A stretch of DNA of 64,000 nt from an uncultured Odoribacter sp. (GTDB taxonomy: Bacteria; Bacteroidota; Bacteroidia; Bacteroidales; Marinifilaceae), in the NCBI GenBank assembly GCA_900544025.1, contig UQTM01000005.1:1-64000 (forward strand), read 5' to 3'. The position numbers and the translations under genes were made by a program. The notes under the pieces were generated by a model that was given only the letters and a program-made list of their open reading frames with translations, was not told where the DNA came from and searched no databases. Below are positions 16,949 to 24,746 of this stretch, piece after piece; position 1 is the first letter of the stretch, and the number at the start of each line of letters is the position of its first letter.

Positions 16949-18166
16949 TTATTTATAGATCAGCACAGACTGCCGTTCGGGAGCAAAAATTTCGACAGCG
17001 ATCCGTTGCAGCAATTTTGCGTCTATTTCCTCTATTTTTTCGTAAATATACTCCCAATCATCCACCTTATCATAAATTAAAAAGCTCTTCCCGATAGACA
17101 GCATCATATTTTCATAATTCTCGGACGAGAGAGTCATTTGCCCGATCATTTGCGTTTTGGCTTTCCGCAATTGCATTTGTCCCAAAGGCTCTTCACAAAG
17201 CAAAGCCATCTCCCGGCGGCAAAGCCGTAAACATTTTTCGATATTTTTGGTATCACACCCAAAATACACGGTAAACACCCCGGTATCCGAATAAGGAGTA
17301 TAAGAAGCTTCGATATTGTAAGCCAAGCCGTATCTTTCCCGAATGTTCAGATTCAGTCTGGAATTCATGCCGGTTCCGCCTAAAATATCCACCAGCAACG
17401 AAAGGGCCAAACGGTTATCCTGCGTGTAATCATAGGCGATGTTACCCAATATACAATGATTCTGGTAAGTCTCCAGATTCACTTCCTTGTTACAGGGCAC
17501 GTAAACTTCCGGTTTCAAACGAACCAACTGGGATTTATCTTCTTCGATCCCGCCAAAGAATTTTTCGATCAGGCGTACCAATTTTTCGAACGAAATATCT
17601 CCTATCGAGCTGATAACCATGCGCCCCGGCTTATAATTCCGCTTTACAAACGCCTGTATCTTTTCGCGTTCCAGTCCTCTTACCGCTTCTTCGCTTCCTA
17701 AAATATTTCTACCGATCGGATAGCCCTTGTAAATCAGGCTTTCGAAATCATCGTAAATCAATTCGCCGGGACTGTCCTTATACGAATTAATTTCGTCGAT
17801 CACGACTTCTTTTTCCTTCTCGATTTCTTTTTCAGGAAACACCGAATGAAAGACAATGTCCGAAAACAGTTCCAGGGCTCTTTCGTAATCTTTAGCCAGA
17901 AAAGAAGCATATATGCAGGTATCCTCTTTCGTGGTGTAAGCATTCAGTTCTCCCCCCACATCTTCGATCCGGCTCAATATATGATAAGCTTTTCTTTTCT
18001 CTGTCCCCTTAAAAATAACGTGTTCGATAAAATGGGCGATCCCTTCTTCATCCTCCGATTCATCGCGTGTCCCCACTCCGATAATCAACCCGCAATAAGC
18101 CGCCTTGTTCGGGACATGCTGATGTATTATTTTTAAACCGTTTTTCAGTATATGTGTCTGATACAT
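16949..18166 (-). CDS. M16 family zinc peptidase (pitrilysin/processing peptidase type)
   Basis: Single-unit insulinase-type metallopeptidase of 405 residues. The zinc motif is H45-F-I-E48-H49 with the distal ligand E125 in EVVIDEI. The inactive-type second M16 domain (about 180-400) contains GGTGMNSRLNLNIRERYGLAYNIEASY, the conserved R-Y substrate-binding region. There is no signal peptide, so the protein may be cytoplasmic, like the YmxG/PqqL-like short forms. Upstream is an exact -7 box; downstream genes are the O-methyltransferase and thyA. Confidence 0.9.
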   Translation of the reverse strand: MYQTHILKNGLKIIHQHVPNKAAYCGLIIGVGTRDESEDEEGIAHFIEHVIFKGTEKRKAYHILSRIEDVGGELNAYTTKEDTCIYASFLAKDYERALELFSDIVFHSVFPEKEIEKEKEVVIDEINSYKDSPGELIYDDFESLIYKGYPIGRNILGSEEAVRGLEREKIQAFVKRNYKPGRMVISSIGDISFEKLVRLIEKFFGGIEEDKSQLVRLKPEVYVPCNKEVNLETYQNHCILGNIAYDYTQDNRLALSLLVDILGGTGMNSRLNLNIRERYGLAYNIEASYTPYSDTGVFTVYFGCDTKNIEKCLRLCRREMALLCEEPLGQMQLRKAKTQMIGQMTLSSENYENMMLSIGKSFLIYDKVDDWEYIYEKIEEIDAKLLQRIAVEIFAPERQSVLIYK

Positions 18167-18199
18167 GACGGATAATCCTCTCTATACAATTTTAGTCTG

Positions 18200-18207
18200 C
18201 AAAAGTA
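18200..18207 (-). promoter_or_regulatory. -7 box (TACTTTTG) for M16 peptidase unit
   Basis: Minus-strand TACTTTTG matches TAnnTTTG and lies 33 bases upstream of the peptidase ATG. Confidence 0.55.
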
Positions 18208-18251
18208 GGTAAAAAAAAGCACACAAGGCGAAAAGTTGAGGCAGAATAAAA

Positions 18252-18275
18252 AAAGCCCCGCATTCGCGGGGCTTT
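18252..18275 (-). terminator. Terminator after tig
   Basis: AAAGCCCCGC, loop ATTC, GCGGGGCTTT: a perfect 10-bp stem directly downstream of tig on the minus strand, followed there by a run of T residues. Confidence 0.88.
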
Positions 18276-18296
18276 ATGATAGGCTGAAAACTATTC

Positions 18297-19649
18297 TTAT
18301 TTCTGAAATAATTTTTCAAAGTCGGCCATAGAGATTTCCTGTTCTTCCACCTTCACATTTTCTTTAACCACAGCAAATACTTTTTCATCTAAGGCTCTTT
18401 CATATAAATGCTGGCGCTGTTTTTCGTCCTCCAGCAATTTAACGGCAAAACCATCGAGCTGTTCGTCCGTCAGTCCGTACAGTCCGTACTGCTGCAACTG
18501 GGCTGCTGCAATCTGGCGTGCTTCCTTCTTCATATCGTCAGCTTCGACCTTTACGCCGAATTCTTTCACAATAGCCGATTTTATCAACTGCCATTTGAAT
18601 TCATCACGATAGCCTTCAAAGTCTTTTTCAACTTCTTCTGCCGTCATTCCCTTGTTTACAGCAACGATCCATCTTTTCAGGAATGCTTCCGGAAGAACGA
18701 CATCTTCGTTTTTCTTCAACAACTTTTCTTTTGCATCTACGGTGAAACGATATTCAGCGTGTCCTTTCAACTGATTTTCTATATCTTCTTTCACTTTGGC
18801 GCGGAACTCTTCAACGGTTTTCACCGTTCCTTCACCATATACTTTGTTGAACAATTCTTCGTTCACTTCTGCATCCACATAACGCTTGATCTCTTTAACG
18901 ATAAAGCAGAAATTTTCTCCGGCCTTAGCAGCTTCCTCTTTAGAAACGCCGAGCATAGCAGCGTAATCGGCTGCATTCGGATAGGCTTTCGCTGCGTTGA
19001 ATTTCACCTCTTCACCCACCTTTTTGCCTTTGAAAAGCTTTACGGCATCTTCGTCCTTCATGTGAAAGATCGACATGGAAGCATCTTCGTTCTTGATTCC
19101 GCCTTCTTTTTCTTTACCATCGGCATCCAATTCGATCAATTCCCCTTTCAAGTATTCCGTCCCCTCGATTTCATCCACCGGAATCATGTTTCCGTTGTTC
19201 TTACAGATATTTTCAATCTGCTTGTCGATCATTTCGTCATCTACTTTGATGGAATAGAAAGGCACTTTCTCACGTTTGCTCATTTTAGCGTTCACTTCCG
19301 GAGAAAGAGCTATATCATAAAGAAATTCAAAATTTTCATCTTCCAGGTTCAGTTCCTTTTGATCTGTTTCATTAGGAAGCGGTTCCCCTAAAATCTGTAA
19401 GTTATTGTCTTTAATATAATTGGAAAGAGCTTCTCCCAAAACCTTATTGATCTCCTCTACCAAAAGAGCTTTTCCATACATCTTTTTCACGATCCCCATC
19501 GGGGTCTTTCCTTTACGGAATCCATCGATTACCACTTTTCTCTGATAATCTTTCAATGCACTTTCTACGCGTCCTGCGTAATCCTCTTTACCTAATTCAA
19601 TCTTAATAGTTGCATTCAGATCGTCAATTTGGTTTTTTGTTATATTCAT
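18297..19649 (-). CDS. tig: Trigger factor chaperone (Bacteroidetes type)
   Basis: Ribosome-associated folding chaperone of 450 residues. The N-terminal ribosome-binding domain has DGFRKGKTPMGIVKKMYG, a form of the trigger-factor signature G-F-R-x-G-x-x-P that contacts L23. The central FKBP-like region is about 150-250, and the helical C-terminal arms (about 260-440) are charged. The sequence is diverged from the proteobacterial protein, as usual in Bacteroidetes. It is a single gene between tRNA-Leu upstream and a strong terminator downstream. Confidence 0.9.
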   Translation of the reverse strand: MNITKNQIDDLNATIKIELGKEDYAGRVESALKDYQRKVVIDGFRKGKTPMGIVKKMYGKALLVEEINKVLGEALSNYIKDNNLQILGEPLPNETDQKELNLEDENFEFLYDIALSPEVNAKMSKREKVPFYSIKVDDEMIDKQIENICKNNGNMIPVDEIEGTEYLKGELIELDADGKEKEGGIKNEDASMSIFHMKDEDAVKLFKGKKVGEEVKFNAAKAYPNAADYAAMLGVSKEEAAKAGENFCFIVKEIKRYVDAEVNEELFNKVYGEGTVKTVEEFRAKVKEDIENQLKGHAEYRFTVDAKEKLLKKNEDVVLPEAFLKRWIVAVNKGMTAEEVEKDFEGYRDEFKWQLIKSAIVKEFGVKVEADDMKKEARQIAAAQLQQYGLYGLTDEQLDGFAVKLLEDEKQRQHLYERALDEKVFAVVKENVKVEEQEISMADFEKLFQK

Positions 19650-19767
19650 GCCAATCGTTTTGTTACGCAGTTATAACCGAATACAGTTATAACAATTTGA
19701 ATTATTTATTCTAATTTATCAACAAATTCAAAAAAAGCCACCTCACAAAAGGCGGCTTCCCCAATAT

Positions 19768-19852
19768 TGGTACGGGCGAAGGGACTCGAACCCCCAAGTC
19801 TTGCGACACTAGATCCTAAGTCTAGCGTGTCTACCAATTCCACCACGCCCGC
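19768..19852 (-). tRNA. tRNA-Leu (anticodon UAG)
   Basis: 85-nt cloverleaf read on the minus strand. Acceptor GCGGGCG pairs with CGCCCGT (first pair G-U), the D arm contains TGGTAGACAC, the anticodon loop is CTTAGGA with anticodon TAG, there is a long class II variable arm (GTC-GCAA-GAC), and the T loop is TTCGAGT. The discriminator is A and CCA is encoded. The long variable arm and UAG anticodon identify leucine. The T stem has two G-U pairs. A consensus promoter lies just upstream. Confidence 0.95.
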
Positions 19853-19873
19853 GTGCCAGTTTTTTTGACGATG

Positions 19874-19904
19874 CAAAAGTAATCCAAATTTTTGAACCAC
19901 CAAA
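19874..19904 (-). promoter_or_regulatory. Promoter for tRNA-Leu (-33 TTTG, -7 TACTTTTG)
   Basis: On the minus strand, TTTG (19904-19901), 19 bases, then TACTTTTG (19881-19874). This is a near-ideal Bacteroidetes promoter ending 21 bases before the tRNA 5' end. Confidence 0.7.
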
Positions 19905-20028
19905 CTGTATGCCTAATTTTATTTAAACGGAACATAAAGAAATAAACCGATTTTATGATCTGTCCCTCACCTCGTTTAATCGTCCGGCAACCGGATTTGG
20001 CATCGCTCTCCTCTCCTTTGCCTTCCGC

Positions 20029-20760
20029 TTATTTTTTCTTCCTCAATTCGAAATTCTTACCCAGATATACTCGCCTTACTTCCGGGTCTGCCGCCAGATG
20101 CTCTGCCGTACCCGATTGCAATATCCGCCCGTCATACAACAGATAAGCACGATCGGTGATCGACAAGGTCTCTTGCACATTATGGTCGGTAATCAGGATT
20201 CCGATATTTTTTTCTTTCAGTTTCTGAACAATACTTTGAATATCTTCCACAGCAATAGGATCTACCCCTGCAAAAGGCTCGTCCAACAAAATGAATTTCG
20301 GGTGGATCGACAATGCCCGCGCAATCTCTGTCCGGCGGCGCTCTCCTCCTGAAAGCTGAATACCCAAACTCTTGCGGATATGCTGTAAACCGAATTCATC
20401 CAACATCTCTTCCAAACGCTGCTTTTGCTCCTCTTTTGTCATGGAAGTCATTTCCATAACCGCTTTGATATTATCTTCCACGCTCAGCCTTCGGAACACA
20501 GAAGCTTCCTGGGCCAGATATCCCACCCCGAATTGTGCGCGTTTATATACCGGCTCTTTCGTAATTTCCTGATCGTCGAGGAATATTCTCCCGCCGTTAG
20601 GTGTAATCAGACCTACGATCATATAAAATGAAGTGGTCTTTCCTGCTCCGTTCGGACCTAACAATCCTACGATTTCTCCCTGCTCCACCTGTACGGAAAC
20701 ATCTTTCACCACCGTACGGCTTTTATATTTTTTGACCAAATGTTCTGCTCTTAATATCAT
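20029..20760 (-). CDS. lptB: LPS export ABC transporter ATP-binding protein
   Basis: ATPase of the LptB2FGC complex that powers extraction of LPS from the inner membrane for transport to the outer membrane. The protein has 243 residues from the second ATG (MILRAEHLVKKYKSRTVV). It shows Walker A GPNGAGKTTS, a Q-loop region with YLAQEASVFRRLSVEDNI, ABC signature LSGGERRR, Walker B ILLDEPFAGVDP and the H-switch TDHNVQETL. The start at 20760 is preferred over 20766 because the -7 box at 20787-20780 would leave almost no leader for the latter. A DUF5686 gene lies upstream on the same strand, 193 bases away. Confidence 0.95.
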   Translation of the reverse strand: MILRAEHLVKKYKSRTVVKDVSVQVEQGEIVGLLGPNGAGKTTSFYMIVGLITPNGGRIFLDDQEITKEPVYKRAQFGVGYLAQEASVFRRLSVEDNIKAVMEMTSMTKEEQKQRLEEMLDEFGLQHIRKSLGIQLSGGERRRTEIARALSIHPKFILLDEPFAGVDPIAVEDIQSIVQKLKEKNIGILITDHNVQETLSITDRAYLLYDGRILQSGTAEHLAADPEVRRVYLGKNFELRKKK

Positions 20761-20779
20761 GCGCATTCATTTTATATCG

Positions 20780-20787
20780 CAAAGATA
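20780..20787 (-). promoter_or_regulatory. -7 box (TATCTTTG) for lptB
   Basis: Minus-strand exact TAnnTTTG match, 19 bases upstream of the preferred lptB ATG at 20760. Confidence 0.55.
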
Positions 20788-20959
20788 AATAAAATTAGGA
20801 AAAATCATAGGGAGATACTTGTATTGGATGCAAATACGACTTTATCAAAAACAGGTAACATAAAAACAACCGGAAACCTAAACGGATAAAATAAACCCAA
20901 TTTTTGACAATGTGCTCTTTCCTCCGAAATTCCGGCACTTATCCCTCTCCCGTAAAAAA

Positions 20960-23452
20960 TCAGAAATTTAGATACAAAGAGAAATTCACTGCAAAATTCT
21001 GGACTTTTTGTCCCTCTCGATCGTGACGGTGGGTTAAACGCCAAATGGCATCCACACGCAAAATACGAAAAATATTCTCTATACCGATTCCGGTTTCCAT
21101 ATAAGGTTTCGAGACGGAAGACATCCCGGCGGGAAACAACAATAAAGCTTTCGTATCGGGAAGGCTACCGTTATTCTTATCGCTCAGCGTTCCCCACAAA
21201 GCTTTGAAAGTAAACACTTCCCGCCATTTCAACTTTTTCATCAGCGGAATTTTCCCCAGAAAGAACCCTTTAAAATGGTGTTCCCACCAGATACTCCCCC
21301 ACATATCGGACGCAAACTCATAAAAATTCATACAGGAATACGCATAGGGATCATAAAAGTAAGTAGCATTTCCTTCATGCAATTTCAATAACGGATAGGG
21401 TACTTTTCCAAAAATCTTTCCTCCGGTAACCACATAATAGGAGCGTCCTAACGGAGCTATATCGAAATAATGAGACCACGACAATTCTGCCCGGTAATAT
21501 TCATAATCATTGTTCAATATGCCTTTTATCCCCGTCGATAAATCTAAACTGATAATCGGATAATCCGATCCCATGGAAAACTTCTCGAACGTATTACGCA
21601 CGATAATTTCGTCTTTCGACAAACGGGTTTTTATTCCCAAAGAAGCGGTATTCACCGAACTTTCCATCTCACCGTCGGGACGAATAAACTGAACATAGGG
21701 CGAAGGGTATATTTTCCGTAACTGGGCGGCAAAAATATTCGTCACGCCATGCCTCCATTCCTTTTCGAAATTAATATCCCACTGATCTACCGGGCTGAGG
21801 CGGTCGTTATTCCCTCTGGAAAAAATAGAGCTTAAAATATTGCTTTCGGAAAAGGCATTGATCCCTGCCCCCAATTGCAACACATCGTGTTTATAATTCA
21901 CGGTCAGCATCGAGGTAGGCTGCTCATTAAAGAGGTAAGTCACTCCGCCACCGCCTTTCACTTTTTCATCCTTCGTACTGTAAGCGACATACCCCCGGAG
22001 CTGAATTTTCTTACTCAAATCGCTGGTCGTTTGCGCGCCGAACTGGAAACGGTTTCCCTCCAGCTTATTAAAACTATACAACTTATAGTAAGGCCCGAAA
22101 CCAACGTACTTTGTATTATAATATCCGAACAATATCGTATTTACAAACTCATAAATATTCTTATACAAAGGGGTATTCTTTACCGAATCGACCATACCAT
22201 AAATTTGCTTTTCTTTCTCCGACAGAGGATTAGGACGCAATGTATCCCAAAATGTCTCGTCATTTTTCAGTACGTCTTTCCGTATGACGACATTATTGTC
22301 GGCTTTCAATACCTCATCGGTAAGTTCCGCTCCCATTTCCACATCGGAATAATCTATCTGCCGGTGTCCGAGAAATGCCATGAGCTTGGAAGAATCACGC
22401 ATCTGAATGGTAAAGTCTGCAAATAATTTATCCTGTTTCATGAACCATACGGAATCGTTCAATAACTGGAACTGGGTTTCCAGCACCAAATCCCGGATCC
22501 AGTTTACATTTACCCCCTTCATCATTTTCACTTTTGCCGATTCCAATGCCCAGGTTGCGGAATCGATATTCACTTCCCCGTCCAGCACCGGCGTAGAAAC
22601 ACCTTTGGGGTGAAACCGCATTTTGTATATTTTCCGCCCGTCCTTATATAAGCTATCCACTAAAAAATATTTGTAGTAAAGCAATCCATGATCGGAAAGA
22701 GGACTGGCAAAACGTACCTCGAATATGGAAAGATAATTTTCATAGAAATTCACATCCACGTGCATCCTTCCCGTAAACTGGGCAATAGTATAATCTTCCT
22801 TGATACCCGATATACGGGAAGCGTTGATAATCTCACGATTCAGCCGGGGCGAACGCCTGTAATAGCAATCGGCACTTGTCTCCGAAATCATCACAGGCAA
22901 AAAAGCCTTGCCGGTAATGACGGAAGTATCCATATAATTAAATACGAAACCGAAATTTTTCTGGAGTTTTTTATTTTTGAAGTAAGGCTTTATATTGGTA
23001 ATATCCAGCTCCATCTTCGTATAAGCGGAATATTTATATTGTGCCATTTCGGCAGGATTGTTCCGGTATTTATTTCGAATAATATTTTTCAGGACGGCAT
23101 GAGCGGGATTATCGCCCAAACCGACAACCACTTCTTCCAGCCCATAGCTAACAGGTTCTAATTGAAAATGAACTTCGTTATAGGTTCCCGGTTTGATCTT
23201 CACACGCTGAGGAGCATATCCCACAAAAGAGGCTTGCAATTCGGAAACATCTTCGCGGGTTTCCAAAAAATAAAGGCCATCGAAATCACTGGTCATTCCG
23301 ATTGTCGTTCCCGTAAAAGAAATATTCACCAGCGGCAGAGGTTCCCCCGTTTTCGCATCGGTTACTTTTCCCCTGACCTTTGTGCTTTGGGCACAAAGCA
23401 AATTCGCCAGTAAAACCAAAATAATAACCGATATGATTTTTTTCACCTGCAT
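20960..23452 (-). CDS. DUF5686 and carboxypeptidase-like regulatory domain outer-membrane protein
   Basis: Large exported protein of 830 residues. The signal peptide is about 1-22 (LLANLLCAQ). A CarboxypepD_reg-like beta-sandwich (about 25-105) has GKVTDAKTGEPLPLVNISFTGT and TSDFDGLYFLE. The remainder is the Bacteroidetes-specific DUF5686 region with outer-membrane beta-strand character, ending in an aromatic C-terminus (VQNFAVNFSLYLNF) as in beta-barrel proteins. The function is not established. It is possibly an outer-membrane receptor or assembly component; there is no TonB plug domain, so it is not a SusC protein. It follows kdsD on the same strand with an 80-base gap. Confidence 0.85.
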   Translation of the reverse strand: MQVKKIISVIILVLLANLLCAQSTKVRGKVTDAKTGEPLPLVNISFTGTTIGMTSDFDGLYFLETREDVSELQASFVGYAPQRVKIKPGTYNEVHFQLEPVSYGLEEVVVGLGDNPAHAVLKNIIRNKYRNNPAEMAQYKYSAYTKMELDITNIKPYFKNKKLQKNFGFVFNYMDTSVITGKAFLPVMISETSADCYYRRSPRLNREIINASRISGIKEDYTIAQFTGRMHVDVNFYENYLSIFEVRFASPLSDHGLLYYKYFLVDSLYKDGRKIYKMRFHPKGVSTPVLDGEVNIDSATWALESAKVKMMKGVNVNWIRDLVLETQFQLLNDSVWFMKQDKLFADFTIQMRDSSKLMAFLGHRQIDYSDVEMGAELTDEVLKADNNVVIRKDVLKNDETFWDTLRPNPLSEKEKQIYGMVDSVKNTPLYKNIYEFVNTILFGYYNTKYVGFGPYYKLYSFNKLEGNRFQFGAQTTSDLSKKIQLRGYVAYSTKDEKVKGGGGVTYLFNEQPTSMLTVNYKHDVLQLGAGINAFSESNILSSIFSRGNNDRLSPVDQWDINFEKEWRHGVTNIFAAQLRKIYPSPYVQFIRPDGEMESSVNTASLGIKTRLSKDEIIVRNTFEKFSMGSDYPIISLDLSTGIKGILNNDYEYYRAELSWSHYFDIAPLGRSYYVVTGGKIFGKVPYPLLKLHEGNATYFYDPYAYSCMNFYEFASDMWGSIWWEHHFKGFFLGKIPLMKKLKWREVFTFKALWGTLSDKNNGSLPDTKALLLFPAGMSSVSKPYMETGIGIENIFRILRVDAIWRLTHRHDREGQKVQNFAVNFSLYLNF

Positions 23453-23532
23453 AGTTTTATATCAACCAAACGCCCAATCTTTATTCCACCACTCTATAAT
23501 TTTTAGGGTAAAACATATTTATTCCGAAATCA

Positions 23533-24498
23533 TTAAACCACTCCTTCTCTCAGGATATCATGCAAATGCACCATTCCTTTATAAGTACCCCCTTCGCCCG
23601 TCACCACCAATTGAGTGATGCTGTTCTTTTCCATCAGCCGAAAAGCATCATACGCCAATTCTTCTTCGGAGATCACTTTCGGAGATGCCGACATAATGTC
23701 TTTCGCTTTCAATCCATTCACATCCTTATATTTCTCTAACATACGCCTCAAGTCTCCGTCGGTTACAATTCCCAACAGTTTATTTTGCCCGTCGGTTACG
23801 GCTACAGCCCCCAAACGCCCTCCCGATATTGCCAGGATCACCCGCCGGATATCGTCATCCAATGTCACGCAAGGCGTATTTTCCCGGTCATATACATCAG
23901 AAACCCTTGTATATAACCGTTTCCCCAGCGAACCTCCCGGATGATATTTTGCAAAATCGCGACTCGAAAAGTTGCGGCACTGAATCAGGCAAATCGCCAG
24001 AGCATCTCCCAAAACCAATTGAGCCGTAGTTGAATTGGTCGGAGCTAAATTATTGGGACAAGCTTCTTTTTCCACCTGCGCTTTTAATACGTAAGCGGCA
24101 TTTTTGGCAAGAAAGGAATCCATATTCGACACCATGGCGACAATCTGCTCATTACCGACATTCCGGATCAGGGGGATCAGCACTTTAATTTCCGGTGTAT
24201 TCCCGCTTTTCGAGATACAGATCACCACATCATCATGGCAGATCATCCCCAAATCACCGTGAATCGCATCGGCAGCGTGCATGAACACCGACGGCGTTCC
24301 CGTAGAGTTCAGTGTTGCCACAATCTTCTGAGCTATAATGGCACTTTTACCTATTCCGGTCACAATCACCCTTCCTTTACTCTGATAAATCAGATTTACG
24401 ACCTTCTCAAAATCATCATCTATATAATCGGCTAAATTTCTGATAGCTTCCGATTCTTCTAAAATGACTTTTTTTGCAACATTCTTTATATCAACCAT
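23533..24498 (-). CDS. kdsD: D-arabinose 5-phosphate isomerase (KpsF/GutQ family)
   Basis: Isomerises D-ribulose 5-phosphate to D-arabinose 5-phosphate, the first step of Kdo synthesis for the LPS inner core. The protein has 321 residues. The SIS sugar-isomerase domain (about 40-180) contains VIVTGIGKSAIIAQKIVATLNSTGTPS, VVICISKSGNTPEI and LAPTNSTTAQLVLGDALA. Two CBS domains follow (about 205-320). Together with LptB, the LPS kinase and the O-antigen ligase-like protein it places LPS/LOS biosynthesis in this neighbourhood. Members of this family can also supply capsule Kdo. Confidence 0.94.
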   Translation of the reverse strand: MVDIKNVAKKVILEESEAIRNLADYIDDDFEKVVNLIYQSKGRVIVTGIGKSAIIAQKIVATLNSTGTPSVFMHAADAIHGDLGMICHDDVVICISKSGNTPEIKVLIPLIRNVGNEQIVAMVSNMDSFLAKNAAYVLKAQVEKEACPNNLAPTNSTTAQLVLGDALAICLIQCRNFSSRDFAKYHPGGSLGKRLYTRVSDVYDRENTPCVTLDDDIRRVILAISGGRLGAVAVTDGQNKLLGIVTDGDLRRMLEKYKDVNGLKAKDIMSASPKVISEEELAYDAFRLMEKNSITQLVVTGEGGTYKGMVHLHDILREGVV

Positions 24499-24605
24499 TT
24501 CACAAAATGCTTAACAATACCATAAAACAATAGACAAGATTTATAGCAAAAAAATCCCCATAAAATTATGGTTTCAATTTTTTTTTACTATAACTTTACT
24601 AATGG

Positions 24606-24613
24606 CAAAGGTA
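24606..24613 (-). promoter_or_regulatory. -7 box (TACCTTTG) for kdsD
   Basis: Minus-strand exact TAnnTTTG match about 108 bases upstream of the kdsD ATG. It lies in the 248-bp region shared with the divergent recQ. Confidence 0.45.
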
Positions 24614-24671
24614 CCATTTTTTGTCAGTTTAACCCATATAAGTGGTGACAACATTTATTGTGCCAATTTTG

Positions 24672-24701
24672 TTTGTTCGTACGAATTAAGTTATAAATTT
24701 G
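24672..24701 (+). promoter_or_regulatory. Promoter for recQ (-33 TTTG, -7 TAAATTTG)
   Basis: TTTG at 24672-24675, 18 bases, then TAAATTTG at 24694-24701. It overlaps the upstream TTG that begins the longest frame, so the ATG at 24747 is the real start. Confidence 0.65.
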
Positions 24702-24746
24702 CAGCTCTTTGTCAAAAAAGGTGTGCAGAAAATATTAATTAATACA

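Noticed and set aside
18408..19391. 327-residue plus-strand open frame
   Set aside because: It is fully antisense to tig and rich in F/H/Q codons expected from the reverse complement of charged helices. No family features.
19706..19903. 65-residue minus-strand frame containing VELVDTLDLGSS-type sequence
   Set aside because: It is the spurious translation of the tRNA-Leu gene and flanks, a well-known false ORF.
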